Below, in pieces: positions 16,119 through 24,852 of a DNA stretch of 39,135 nucleotides. Below the pieces are notes generated by a model. It was not told the origin of the DNA and did not search any database. It saw nothing but the letters and a program-made list of their open reading frames with translations. A program made the position numbers and the translations under genes. The number at the start of each line of letters is the position of its first letter. The stretch's first letter is position 1. The stretch lies in NCBI GenBank assembly GCA_025358025.1, contig JANYKW010000171.1, positions 1 to 39,135 of the forward strand, in the 5' to 3' direction. The DNA is from Bacteroidia bacterium (lineage in GTDB: Bacteria; Bacteroidota; Bacteroidia; Bacteroidales; Prolixibacteraceae).

Positions 16119-17039
16119 TTAATCTTCTATTTTGTGTTTCAGTGAACGGAATCCTTCTCCCAGAATCTCGCTGGCGTCCATGATGGTTATAAAAGCATGA
16201 GGATCAATGGAAGCGATTTGTTCTTCGAGTATGGCTACTTCCCGACGTGTGACAACAGTAAAAATAACATGCTTTTCGGCATTGGTGTACATGCCCACTC
16301 CTTTAAGGTAGGTACCTCCACGTTCAAGGTCGATGACAATTTTATCCCGTATTTTCTCATGTTCATCGGATATGATGACCATGGCTTTGTTGTAATTCGC
16401 ACCTTCCAGGATCAAATCGACTGCCCGTCCGGTGATGTATATAACGATGATACTGTAAAGCGGAATCTGCCAATCTTTAAAGGCAGCCAGTGCCACAAAG
16501 ACGATGGCCATATCTACCCATATCAACATTTGACCAATGGGAATACGGGTGTATTTGGTGATGATCATGGCAACGATATCGCTTCCTCCTGAGGTTGCCT
16601 TTGCCTTAAAGATCAATCCCAGCCCAATACCTGTCAGAACACCTCCAAAAATGCACGAAAGCAACACATCCTGAACCAGCGGAGCATCCCCGATTACCCG
16701 CATCATGGTAATGCCATCCATAAAAATGGATGATGAAACAAACCCATAAATCGTTTTAACGCCAAAACGTGGTCCAAGCATCCTGATACCCAAATAGGTC
16801 AGCGGGATGTTGACCAACAAATTGAAAAGACCTATCGGGAAGCCATCAGGCCAGATTGCCATCCCTTTTGTAAGGTAATGAAGGATAATACCCAGGCCAT
16901 ATACTCCGCCTGGTACAATCTTATGAGGAGTAATAAAGTATACATACCCCACTGCCATGATGAATGAACCGATCGTGATCATTCCATAATCCAGGAACCA
17001 ACGGGTGGAAAATATTTTTTGTTTAGGTGAAAATGTCAT
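16119..17039 (-). CDS. YitT family membrane protein (DUF161/DUF2179)
   Basis: This 306-residue inner-membrane protein has several N-terminal spans (about 20-200), including the conserved VYFITPHKIVPGGVYGLGIIL and FKAKATSGGSDIVAMIITKY. A soluble C-terminal DUF2179 domain contains GVGMYTNAEKHVIFTVVTRREV and FITIMDASEILGEGF. YitT proteins are widespread and their transport or regulatory role is not well defined. The ATG at 17037-17039 fits the start MTFSPKQKIFSTRW. The L19 terminator at 17107-17133 lies upstream, so it is probably transcribed separately. Confidence 0.92.
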   Translation of the reverse strand: MTFSPKQKIFSTRWFLDYGMITIGSFIMAVGYVYFITPHKIVPGGVYGLGIILHYLTKGMAIWPDGFPIGLFNLLVNIPLTYLGIRMLGPRFGVKTIYGFVSSSIFMDGITMMRVIGDAPLVQDVLLSCIFGGVLTGIGLGLIFKAKATSGGSDIVAMIITKYTRIPIGQMLIWVDMAIVFVALAAFKDWQIPLYSIIVIYITGRAVDLILEGANYNKAMVIISDEHEKIRDKIVIDLERGGTYLKGVGMYTNAEKHVIFTVVTRREVAILEEQIASIDPHAFITIMDASEILGEGFRSLKHKIED

Positions 17040-17106
17040 ATCAGAATGGTTTGCATAAAAATAGACAAAAATTGCTTGTACGGAGCCTTATGCCGGAACG
17101 TAAAAA

Positions 17107-17133
17107 AAAAAGGTTCCTTTTGAGAACCTTTTT
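17107..17133 (-). terminator. Intrinsic terminator of rplS
   Basis: A 10-bp stem (arms 17107-17116 and 17124-17133, core ggttc/gaacc) with a 7-base loop is followed on the minus strand by a run of about ten T residues. It starts 14 bases after the rplS stop codon. Confidence 0.9.
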
Positions 17134-17146
17134 CAACCAGCGTTGA

Positions 17147-17497
17147 TTAAAATCTTTTTTCTTTGATACGGGCTTTTTTGCCGGTAAGTTTGCGCAGATA
17201 AAACAATCTGGCACGACGAACCTGACCCATCCGGTTAACTTCGATTCCGTCAATAAACGGGGAAGTCATCGGGAAAATACGTTCAACACCAACATTGCCC
17301 GACATTTTACGGACGGTAAAGGTTTTGGTGGTTCCGGTACCCTTAATTTGAATTACAGTACCTTTATAGTTCTGAATCCGTTCTTTGTTACCCTCAACAA
17401 TTTTGTACCTGACGGTAATTGTATCACCAGGATGAAATGCAGGAAATTCCTTTTGCTCAGCTAAAAACGCATTTTCAGCAATTTTAATTAAATCCAT
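17147..17497 (-). CDS. rplS: 50S ribosomal protein L19
   Basis: L19 sits at the 30S-50S interface. The protein has 116 residues, the normal size. The hallmark segments are present: [70 protein letters not shown] and the basic end [11 protein letters not shown]. It stands alone with its own promoter box (17582-17590) and terminator (17107-17133); the usual neighbours rpsP, rimM and trmD are not beside it, as is common in Bacteroidota. Confidence 0.98.
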   Translation of the reverse strand: MDLIKIAENAFLAEQKEFPAFHPGDTITVRYKIVEGNKERIQNYKGTVIQIKGTGTTKTFTVRKMSGNVGVERIFPMTSPFIDGIEVNRMGQVRRARLFYLRKLTGKKARIKEKRF

Positions 17498-17581
17498 TAC
17501 AATTGTTTTTACTTGTTTGACGAACGCAATATAAACAGTGTCCAGTTGTTTGCTGCCAGAGATTACGTACGGAAATCGGGT

Positions 17582-17590
17582 GCAAAAATA
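17582..17590 (-). promoter_or_regulatory. -7 box upstream of rplS
   Basis: On the minus strand the box is TATTTTTGC followed by AC, matching TAnnTTTG, about 85 bases before the rplS ATG. The same nine bases plus AC occur before the TPR gene. Confidence 0.45.
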
Positions 17591-17659
17591 GTTATTATTT
17601 TGCTCTGAAAGAAATTTTTACAGAAAAAATGTTCGTAGTTTGCAGTTGAGTTAATTATG

Positions 17660-18862
17660 TCAGAATCCCAGTTTTTTTCTGATCTCCCCAGGTACGGCAT
17701 TTTTGTGTAGCAGGATCGCTGTGGTTTTGTACAGAATATAAGGAACTGAAGCATAGAAGTATCCATCGTAGCTGTTGTACGGGCCCCATGAATTTTTAAT
17801 TCTGTAATAGGGAGTTCCGTTTTGGTCTTTGGCATTACCAATGATGTGCATTGCGTGATCGTCTGTCGTTTCCTGTGTGTCAAAAGCAACCTGGCGAAGT
17901 TCCTGGGTAATTATTTTTTCCTTCCCAGGCCCATTGAGCTTGTAGATCTCCTTTTCTTTTTCATATTCGGAGAGTTTCTCCCATTTTCTAATTTCCGCAT
18001 CGCTCATATCTTCCTTGTTTGCTTCCGGGACGACGGCAACACCTTTCTGAGTTGTTACAAAACCCTTTTCACTCACATCTGCAGCCCACCCGACAGTATA
18101 TCCTTTGTCGAGAGCGTTGTCTATTATTTGTTGTAACTCGTTGAGGGGAACATTGTACAGTTTTTCCCACAGCCAGTTATCTGGTACTTCCAATACAAAT
18201 TGCTGATAAAAAGGGTGATGGGTAAAAGAGGTGATCTCAACATAATCATCGGGATTTATCCCACCACAAAAATCTGAAAGGAAAGTTACCGGCGAATATT
18301 TCTTATTTTCATACTTAAATTCTTCAGGGATTTCACCAAAATAGGCATCTGTACTTTTTCTGAAGGCCACAGTCCATGACGATGAGATTTTTTTGTTTTT
18401 ATTTTGCACTACTGAGGTTACCATATTTTTTAAAAGGTCATCAACTTCACCGTGAATATGTTTCTTTTCACCATAGTTTAAACCAGGATAAGCGGTTTCA
18501 GGGACCAATCCATAATTTTTCATAACGTACAGAATGTCGTGCAGCAAACCTCCGCTACCAAAATTAGCGTTGCCCTGCATTCTTACATACCGGTCTGCTT
18601 TATCGCAGTAGCAGTGATTCACGATAAACATTTCTGAAAGATTGACTTCAGGTTTGCCCATTCTTAACAACTCCGATTCTATGAAAGAGGTACCGGCAAA
18701 TGACCAGCAGGTTGATGTACGAAATTGGTCTTTTACAGGAGTATGGGGCAATTCCCTGATCAGGGTAAATTGATAGCCTGAATCACTTTTTTCCTCTGCC
18801 TTCAAAGTCAGGCCAATGCCGAACATTACAAAAAGTACTGAAACAAATCCTCTAAACTGCAT
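17660..18862 (-). CDS. Secreted C1B-family cysteine peptidase (PepC/bleomycin hydrolase-like)
   Basis: This 400-residue papain-superfamily peptidase is of the aminopeptidase C/bleomycin hydrolase type. The catalytic set is visible: oxyanion Gln46 and Cys52 in DQFRTSTCWSFAGTS, His at about 338 in DDHAMHIIG and Asn at about 357 in RIKNSWG. Residues 1-22 form a signal peptide (VSVLFVMFGIGLTLKAEE), so it acts outside the cytoplasm, unlike classical cytoplasmic PepC. The LDAL-like stretch around YCDKADRYVRMQGNANFGSGG is typical of C1B. It starts 5 bases after the stop of the HD phosphohydrolase gene, so the two are probably cotranscribed. Start ATG at 18860-18862. Confidence 0.93.
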   Translation of the reverse strand: MQFRGFVSVLFVMFGIGLTLKAEEKSDSGYQFTLIRELPHTPVKDQFRTSTCWSFAGTSFIESELLRMGKPEVNLSEMFIVNHCYCDKADRYVRMQGNANFGSGGLLHDILYVMKNYGLVPETAYPGLNYGEKKHIHGEVDDLLKNMVTSVVQNKNKKISSSWTVAFRKSTDAYFGEIPEEFKYENKKYSPVTFLSDFCGGINPDDYVEITSFTHHPFYQQFVLEVPDNWLWEKLYNVPLNELQQIIDNALDKGYTVGWAADVSEKGFVTTQKGVAVVPEANKEDMSDAEIRKWEKLSEYEKEKEIYKLNGPGKEKIITQELRQVAFDTQETTDDHAMHIIGNAKDQNGTPYYRIKNSWGPYNSYDGYFYASVPYILYKTTAILLHKNAVPGEIRKKLGF

Positions 18863-18867
18863 TTTTT

Positions 18868-20958
18868 TTAATTCTTTATTTCCGGGTAGTTGACACGGAC
18901 ATGATACATATTAATTAGTTTTTCATGAAAAAATTCTTTTAATACCCTGATATCCTTGAAGGTAAGGGGAGCATATTCGAGTTGTCCCAATTCAACCTTT
19001 TGCCTGAATATATTTTCAACTAAATTTCGAATAGTCTCTGAATTTTTTACAGAAAGACTTCTTGATGCAGCTTCAATACTGTCAGCCAGCATGACCACTG
19101 CTGTTTCTCTGGTTGTTGGCAAAGGACCTTTGTAGGTAAATATTTCATCGTCGACCACTTCAGAACTGTTGGTGTTGATTTGTTTCTGATAAAAGTATCC
19201 GGTTTTGGTCGTCCCGTGGTGGGTACGTATAAAATCAATGATCTGTTCAGGAATTTTATTTCTTTTGGCCAATTCTACACCTTTCTCTACATGATCAATG
19301 ATCATGGCTGCACTCTCCATGCTGGAGAGGTTGTCGTGAGGGTTTATTCCAGCTGATTGATTTTCGATAAAATAAATTGAATTGTATATTTTTCCTATAT
19401 CATGGTACAATGCTCCTGCACGAACCAGCAGTGAATTTCCCCCTATTCGGGAAATAGCCATTTCCGATAGGTTCGCCACCTGCAACGAGTGGTGCATGGT
19501 ACCGGGAGCCTCCATGGCAAGTTTTTTCAGTAATTTGTGGTTGGAGAAAGTGAGCTCAATAAGTGTAATATCAGAAACGAACCCAAAGGATTTTTCAAGA
19601 ATGTAGATCAGCAGATAAGTAATGAGGGTCAAAATGGCATTGACTCCAAACCATTTTATTTTAAGCCATTCAATACTACTCAGATTTGCTTCCTGCACAA
19701 GAGAGAATCCGATATATATCACCGAATAGGAAATAAATACAATCAGTGCAGTGACCAAGAGTTGTTCGCGCTTTTGCATCTTATTCAGGCTGATCACGGC
19801 CATACTGCCTGCAGTTATCTGTAACAGAACAAACTCATATCCGTTAGGAACCATGAAGCCCACAAACAGGGCAACAATCATATTGACAAATATTGCGACC
19901 CGGGTATCCAAAAACGATCTGACGATTAATGCTAGTGACGTAAAAGGTACCACATAGATGTCGAACGTGCCGAACCTGATAACTATTGAACAGCAAATTA
20001 CCATCACACCCAGGGTGACCAGAATAAAGGCAATATCTCTTTTAGACCGCATCAATTTTCTCCTGATATTGAGGAGAAACAGGTAAAGAGTCAGGAGAAG
20101 CATCGTAACAAGGATTACTCTTCCCAGCACAATCAAAATGTATTTGGTGTTTTCGCCCCTGCTTTTCTCGAAGGTGATTCTTAGTGATTCCAGTAGGGTA
20201 AAGGTATTGGCTGAAATAATATCTCCCTGTGAAACAATTCTTTCGCCTTCCTGAACCATACCATGGTTGGTGGAGAGATTTTCCAGCATTTTTTCTTCCA
20301 TTTGCCTGTTTCTCTCCTGATCATAATTGAGGTTACTTGCTAAATATATTTCCGGTTGAAAGTTGTCGAGGTAGGATTTCCATTCAGGATATAAATTTTT
20401 TAGCTCATCAAGTTTGCTGCGAATTTCGTTGTAAGCACTTTTCAGTGAATAGAGAGAGGATACTTGAATCTCTTTTCCAACATTATTTCTGAGAATTTTA
20501 ATGCTGCTCTTTTTTGATAAATTGGAATTGTTGATGAAATTTTGGTCCAAGATCCCGACTTTGTACACCTCAAGATACATTGTGGTCATCTTTAACTTCA
20601 ACGAAGCATGTTTGATAAAACTATTTGTCCTGGAACTGGTCATCCGGTTTATAACCTGGTTTAAAAGAGCAATTTGGCGCTGTACGATAGAATCGGTATA
20701 TATAAAATAAGGTATTTGATTTTTCAGTAAGGAATCTCTTTCATGTAATATTTCCTGTTCGGACTTTTGGATAGCAAAATTGTATGGAGCGTATAAGGTC
20801 GCATGCATCCAGGGACGGCCTTTCTGGTATTCGTACCGAAATCTGGCTTCCTGGGGAAGTGAAAGGTACAAGGCAAAGCCTGTTATAAGGAAAAGTCCGG
20901 CCAGAAATATTTTATGTCCTTGTTTTGGGCCAATCCATTTTCTTATATGTTGGTTCAT
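18868..20958 (-). CDS. PgpH-type 7TM-HD phosphohydrolase (probable c-di-AMP phosphodiesterase)
   Basis: This 696-residue membrane enzyme is of the PgpH family, whose studied members hydrolyse c-di-AMP. Layout: an N-terminal span (about 15-33), a large extracytoplasmic 7TMR-HDED domain (to about 255), six to seven spans (about 265-460, for example YILIVLGRVILVTMLLLTLY), and a cytoplasmic HD domain with MHHSLQVANLSEMA, GALYHDIGKIYN, IDHVEKGVELA and IIDFIRTHHGTTKTGYFY. The metal-binding His and Asp residues are intact. The frame opens at a TTG (20979), but the ATG at 20956-20958 gives MNQHIRKWIGPKQGHK and is preferred. It is upstream of and nearly touching the C1B peptidase gene. Confidence 0.92.
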   Translation of the reverse strand: MNQHIRKWIGPKQGHKIFLAGLFLITGFALYLSLPQEARFRYEYQKGRPWMHATLYAPYNFAIQKSEQEILHERDSLLKNQIPYFIYTDSIVQRQIALLNQVINRMTSSRTNSFIKHASLKLKMTTMYLEVYKVGILDQNFINNSNLSKKSSIKILRNNVGKEIQVSSLYSLKSAYNEIRSKLDELKNLYPEWKSYLDNFQPEIYLASNLNYDQERNRQMEEKMLENLSTNHGMVQEGERIVSQGDIISANTFTLLESLRITFEKSRGENTKYILIVLGRVILVTMLLLTLYLFLLNIRRKLMRSKRDIAFILVTLGVMVICCSIVIRFGTFDIYVVPFTSLALIVRSFLDTRVAIFVNMIVALFVGFMVPNGYEFVLLQITAGSMAVISLNKMQKREQLLVTALIVFISYSVIYIGFSLVQEANLSSIEWLKIKWFGVNAILTLITYLLIYILEKSFGFVSDITLIELTFSNHKLLKKLAMEAPGTMHHSLQVANLSEMAISRIGGNSLLVRAGALYHDIGKIYNSIYFIENQSAGINPHDNLSSMESAAMIIDHVEKGVELAKRNKIPEQIIDFIRTHHGTTKTGYFYQKQINTNSSEVVDDEIFTYKGPLPTTRETAVVMLADSIEAASRSLSVKNSETIRNLVENIFRQKVELGQLEYAPLTFKDIRVLKEFFHEKLINMYHVRVNYPEIKN

Positions 20959-21107
20959 ATGTATCAAATTTGTTAACAAATCCCGAAGATTCCGGGTGGA
21001 ATTGACACAATTTCAGTGATTTTCTTTCTCCTGTTTGCAGAGATCGGCTCACGGTAATTCCATTGTATTTACTGTTGTGGATGCTAAGTCAAAACACAAT
21101 AAATTTC

Positions 21108-21115
21108 TATCTTTG
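21108..21115 (+). promoter_or_regulatory. -7 box before the NlpC/P60 gene
   Basis: The sequence tatctttg fits TAnnTTTG and is 27 bases before the ATG at 21143. It lies inside the longer possible frame from 21035 and so supports the shorter start. Confidence 0.4.
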
Positions 21116-21142
21116 GGAATATTCAAAAATAGCAAATTTTTA

Positions 21143-21940
21143 ATGAGATACGGAATTTCCAATCTGAGTATTGTTCCTGTTCGGACCGATCCGAGTGAAA
21201 CCAGTGAAATGTGCACCCAAATACTTTTTGGAGAACATTATAGCATCATTGATGAAAATAAAAAGTGGTGCAAAGTCAGGCTTTCATTTGATGGTTATGA
21301 AGGATGGATAGATCAAAAAATGGTCAATGAAATTTCAGGAAAAACGTTCCATCAGTTAGGGAATCAACATTTAATTGTAACCACAAATCCTTTTAACATT
21401 GTACAGCCAGAGAAGGGATATGGAAATTTTCTCATTGTAGCGGGAAGTACATTGCCTTTTTACAAGCCATCCGGCAATATATTTAAAGTAGGAATGGATT
21501 CCTATACCATTCAGGGAGAAAAGATCCTGCCTGTAAAAAAAAATGTCAGAAATATTCTGATTGAAAATGCACTGAAATATTTCAATTCTCCCTATTTGTG
21601 GGGTGGCCGTTCACCCTTTGGTGTTGACTGCTCCGGATTAACACAGATACTCTACAAGATGATTGGTTTGCATATTCCAAGAGATGCGGGTCAACAGGCT
21701 TTAATCGGGGATAATATCATTTTTGTCGAAGAGGCCTTGCCCGGGGATCTGGCTTTCTTTGATAATGAAGATGGAAAGATTGTCCATGTTGGAATCATCT
21801 GGGAAAAGAATAAAATCATTCACTCTTCCGGTAAAGTCAGGATCGACAATATTGATCATTTTGGAATTTTCAACATCGATACGAAACGTTATTCCCATCA
21901 AATGAGATTAATGAGACGGATCATTCAGTCCAATGAATAA
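21143..21940 (+). CDS. NlpC/P60 family cell-wall peptidase with SH3-like domains
   Basis: This C40-family cysteine peptidase of 265 residues probably cleaves stem peptides of peptidoglycan. The first half (GISNLSIVPVRTDPSETSEM to about 130) is a bacterial SH3-like region: LFGEHYSIIDENKKWCKVRL, DGYEGWIDQKMV. The second half is the catalytic domain: PYLWGGRSPFGVDCSGLTQ (Cys), PGDLAFFDNEDGKIVHVGII (His) and IIHSSGKVRID (third polar residue). The frame could start at a TTG (21035), but the ATG at 21143 gives MRYGISNLSIVPVR, the usual start. No signal peptide is seen at that start, so export or lysis release is unclear. It is divergent from the HD gene. Confidence 0.9.
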   Translation: MRYGISNLSIVPVRTDPSETSEMCTQILFGEHYSIIDENKKWCKVRLSFDGYEGWIDQKMVNEISGKTFHQLGNQHLIVTTNPFNIVQPEKGYGNFLIVAGSTLPFYKPSGNIFKVGMDSYTIQGEKILPVKKNVRNILIENALKYFNSPYLWGGRSPFGVDCSGLTQILYKMIGLHIPRDAGQQALIGDNIIFVEEALPGDLAFFDNEDGKIVHVGIIWEKNKIIHSSGKVRIDNIDHFGIFNIDTKRYSHQMRLMRRIIQSNE

Positions 21941-21953
21941 TCTGCTTATTTCG

Positions 21954-22613
21954 TTAAAGTCTGATCGATCTTCTCAGCACATCTGTGGCCATTGGTCCTT
22001 CATTGAAGAGAAGATCTATGATACTGAGATTTGGCGTAAAACCAAATTTTTCCTGAAAAACCTGCATATAGATAACCGGAGTGAAGTTCTCATCACCGAT
22101 CAGTTTGTCTGCTTTCGGGTGGATGGAGTAACGAAAATCCGCTGTTCCGGCCGGTAGATCTGTCGTTGCACAAAACGCTTCCGTAACGTTGATCTGACAG
22201 GCTACATTTAGTTCTTCCAATACTACCTGCTGGATTTCAAGGCTATAATCTGTCAAAAATTTCCATTTTTTCCCATGGTAGAAGGGCGAAAGGCTATCTG
22301 CATAATATTCGAAAAAGGGGGCATTGTTGTATGCCGAGAGCAATGCCTTCCAATGCAATTTCTGCCATGGATGGTCATAGGAAATGATCACGTCGCGCAT
22401 GATCCTTTTGGAGTTTGACCCTTCTGCCACCGGAACCGACAGATTCTGTATCCCGTTTGCAGTCAGAATTGTGCAACGGTTGCGGTAGGATTGTTTGAGA
22501 AAATGTTCGCTCCATTCAATCCATACCTCTTCGTAGTTAAATAATTTTGTAAAATACTGAACCGGTGCCAGATAGGCACTACTCAAAATTACAGTATGGT
22601 TGCTTTGTTCCAT
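21954..22613 (-). CDS. WbqC family protein
   Basis: This 219-residue protein is of the WbqC-like family. The start VILSSAYLAPVQYFTKLFN and EHFLKQSYRNRCTILTANGIQNLSVPV, then YDHPWQKLHWKALLSAYNNAPFFEYYAD, are the family's conserved blocks. WbqC genes occur in O-antigen clusters, but in Bacteroidota the gene is often found next to lepB, as here, and its biochemical role is not established. It starts 19 bases after the lepB stop and ends 13 bases from the convergent NlpC/P60 gene. Start ATG at 22611-22613. Confidence 0.9.
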   Translation of the reverse strand: MEQSNHTVILSSAYLAPVQYFTKLFNYEEVWIEWSEHFLKQSYRNRCTILTANGIQNLSVPVAEGSNSKRIMRDVIISYDHPWQKLHWKALLSAYNNAPFFEYYADSLSPFYHGKKWKFLTDYSLEIQQVVLEELNVACQINVTEAFCATTDLPAGTADFRYSIHPKADKLIGDENFTPVIYMQVFQEKFGFTPNLSIIDLLFNEGPMATDVLRRSIRL

Positions 22614-22632
22614 ACCGGAAAAACAATAGTTT

Positions 22633-23973
22633 CTATTTTACAGCCATGAAGAACCGGTCCCATCTGATCTTTGCTAAGAAGGTTTTATTTTTATCCAGTG
22701 ACAACCAGACGAAAGAAGCCTTTCCAACAACGTGATCTTCAGGCACGAAACCCCAAAATCTCGAATCAGCAGAGTTGTAACGGTTGTCACCCATCATCCA
22801 GAAATAATCCATTTTGAAAGTGTATTCTTTTACGACAACTCCGTTGATATAGATTTCTCCATTTTTCACAGACAATTCATTTCCCTCATATACATCAATA
22901 ATTCTCTTGTATATTGGCAGATTTTTAGTTGATAGTTGTATGGTTACTCCTTTTTTCGGAATCCAGATAGGACCGAAATTGTCGAGATTCCATGAATATT
23001 GATCATCGCTGGGGAAAATATTAGGATCTCGCTCCTCTTTCGGTAAGATAATCCGCTCCTTTTTGGTGATGAATTTCATCTCATTCATTTTCCTGAAATT
23101 TTCCTGCGTAAGCGTAATGATCATTTGGGATCCGGATCCCTCTATATCCTCAGGAGTAATATCAAGCTTTTCCATGGCATTTGGATTGAGGGAGGCACCC
23201 TGGATGGTAACCATATATTTGTGTTGGATTCCGGGGATCTCTTTTTGCTGTTTGCCATTTACATAAGCCTCTCCGTTTACAATTTGCAAGGAGTCACCAG
23301 CAATGGCTATGCAACGTTTGATGTAATTTTCTCTCTTATCGACAGGACGGTAAATGATATCCCCGAATGATCGTTTGTCCATATTGACACGGTCTCTGCC
23401 ATAACTTCTAACCATTTCATAATAACTGCGATCCTGCATATTGGTTGCGACTGTATCCCCTTCCGGGAAGTTGAAGACAACTACATCATCATTCTTTACT
23501 TTTCCAAAACCTGCGAGTCGTTTGTAATCATTGTGTATTACTTCGGAGAAAGAGGGGGTGGATGCAGTAAAGGGCATCGTATGGTGTACAAAAGGAAAGG
23601 CAACCGGAGTGTTTGGCATTTTTGGTCCGTAGGCGGTCTTGCTGACGAACAAATAATCACCCACCATCATGGACTTTTCCATCGAGGAGGTTGGTATGGT
23701 ATAGGCTTCAATAAAAAACAACCGGATAAAAGTTGCTGCAATCACGGCGAAAATAATGGCATCGACCCATTCAACCACTTTTGTTTGCTTCCCATCCACC
23801 GGATTTTTCTTTTTCCAAAATGACCAGTGAACTCTATCTGTAATATAAATATCAAAAATGACCACCAATCCGACTAACCACCAAAAATTACTGAGCCAGA
23901 TTACCCACAACAAATATAAAGCTGAGACAATACCAAATTGAACCCATTGACTTTTCGGAATGTTTTTAAACAT
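22633..23973 (-). CDS. lepB: Signal peptidase I, long Bacteroidota form
   Basis: This membrane serine protease removes Sec signal peptides. It has 446 residues. Two N-terminal hydrophobic stretches (IVSALYLLWVIWLSNFWWLV and a span at about 70-88) precede the catalytic Ser97 in PTSSMEKSMMVGDYLFV; the general base Lys219 is in NYIKRCIAIAGD. A long insertion of about 150 residues follows before the late box MMGDNRYNSADSRFWGFVPE. This split arrangement is normal for Bacteroidota. Start ATG at 23971-23973, 11 bases after dapB, with wbqC downstream: a dapB-lepB-wbqC operon. Confidence 0.95.
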   Translation of the reverse strand: MFKNIPKSQWVQFGIVSALYLLWVIWLSNFWWLVGLVVIFDIYITDRVHWSFWKKKNPVDGKQTKVVEWVDAIIFAVIAATFIRLFFIEAYTIPTSSMEKSMMVGDYLFVSKTAYGPKMPNTPVAFPFVHHTMPFTASTPSFSEVIHNDYKRLAGFGKVKNDDVVVFNFPEGDTVATNMQDRSYYEMVRSYGRDRVNMDKRSFGDIIYRPVDKRENYIKRCIAIAGDSLQIVNGEAYVNGKQQKEIPGIQHKYMVTIQGASLNPNAMEKLDITPEDIEGSGSQMIITLTQENFRKMNEMKFITKKERIILPKEERDPNIFPSDDQYSWNLDNFGPIWIPKKGVTIQLSTKNLPIYKRIIDVYEGNELSVKNGEIYINGVVVKEYTFKMDYFWMMGDNRYNSADSRFWGFVPEDHVVGKASFVWLSLDKNKTFLAKIRWDRFFMAVK

Positions 23974-23984
23974 AAAATATTCAG

Positions 23985-24701
23985 TTAAAATTTTAACAAA
24001 TCAGACATGCTGAAAATTCCTTTTTTACCCAAACAAAATTCTGCAGCAATAACAGCACCCTGTGCAAAACCTTTTCTGTTGTACGCGTTGTGGGTGATTT
24101 CGAGGTAATCGACTTCGGAATCGTACTTTACAGCATGCAAACCGGGGAAAGGATCTTTTCGTAAAGGATGAATATGAAGCTCTTCTTTATTTTTTGGAGT
24201 TTCGATGGTCCACGATTTTTTTGTGTCATTTTCGTGCAGAATGCCTTCAGCCAGTGTAATCGCAGTGCCACTCGGAGCATCCAGTTTCTGCGTGTGGTGA
24301 ATTTCAGTCATGGAGACATCATACTGGGGAAAAGGCTTCATCATCCTTGCAAGGATCTTATTCAATTCAAAAAAGAGGTTTACACCCAGGCTAAAGTTAG
24401 AAGCGTAGAAAAAGCAGCCATCATTTTTAAGACACTCCAATTCGATCAAAGGCTTTTGATCCAGCCAACCGGTTGTCCCACTGATTACCGGCACTCCAGC
24501 TTCAAAGCAGATCCTGTAATTTTGGATGGCTGTAGCCGGCGTGGTAAACTCGATTGCAACATCTGCTTTTGAAAGATTTCCGACTGTAAGATCCTTTTGA
24601 TTATCAACATCAATCTTCAGAATGACAGCATGACCCCGACCAATCGCGATTTGTTCGATCTCTTTTCCCATTTTACCGTATCCTATCAATGCAATCTTCA
24701 T
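23985..24701 (-). CDS. dapB: 4-hydroxy-tetrahydrodipicolinate reductase
   Basis: DapB makes tetrahydrodipicolinate in the lysine/diaminopimelate pathway, needed for peptidoglycan. It has 238 residues, slightly short but usual in Bacteroidota. The Rossmann start IALIGYGKMGKEIEQIA binds NAD(P)H; AIEFTTPATAIQNY and SGTTGW follow; the catalytic segment is MTEIHHTQKLDAPSGTAITL with the His-His-x-x-Lys motif, preceded by YASNFSLGVNLFFELN. It is the first gene of the dapB-lepB-wbqC set, with a candidate -7 box at 24745-24752. Confidence 0.96.
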   Translation of the reverse strand: MKIALIGYGKMGKEIEQIAIGRGHAVILKIDVDNQKDLTVGNLSKADVAIEFTTPATAIQNYRICFEAGVPVISGTTGWLDQKPLIELECLKNDGCFFYASNFSLGVNLFFELNKILARMMKPFPQYDVSMTEIHHTQKLDAPSGTAITLAEGILHENDTKKSWTIETPKNKEELHIHPLRKDPFPGLHAVKYDSEVDYLEITHNAYNRKGFAQGAVIAAEFCLGKKGIFSMSDLLKF

Positions 24702-24744
24702 GCTGGTGCTTTCACAATAAGTATGATTGTACTAAAATGCATTA

Positions 24745-24752
24745 CAAAGGTA
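24745..24752 (-). promoter_or_regulatory. Candidate -7 box of the dapB-lepB-wbqC operon
   Basis: On the minus strand the box reads TACCTTTG, matching TAnnTTTG, 43 bases before the dapB ATG. No clear -33 element is seen. Confidence 0.4.
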
Positions 24753-24798
24753 AGATTTTCATGTGGAATTATTTTGTTTTTTAATGACACATAGAATG

Positions 24799-24818
24799 AA
24801 TCCCGATTTATCAGGATT
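24799..24818 (-). terminator. Weak hairpin after the AsmA gene
   Basis: The arms aatcccga and tcaggatt pair with one mismatch around a 4-base loop, 35 bases past the AsmA stop and before dapB. There is no T run directly after it on the minus strand, so termination is uncertain. Confidence 0.3.
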
Positions 24819-24852
24819 TCCTTCTTACCTGAAGCTTATTTTGGGTATCTAT

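Noticed and set aside
21035-21142. N-terminal extension of the NlpC/P60 protein
   Set aside because: It starts with TTG, has no family similarity and contains the likely promoter box; the conserved start is the ATG at 21143.
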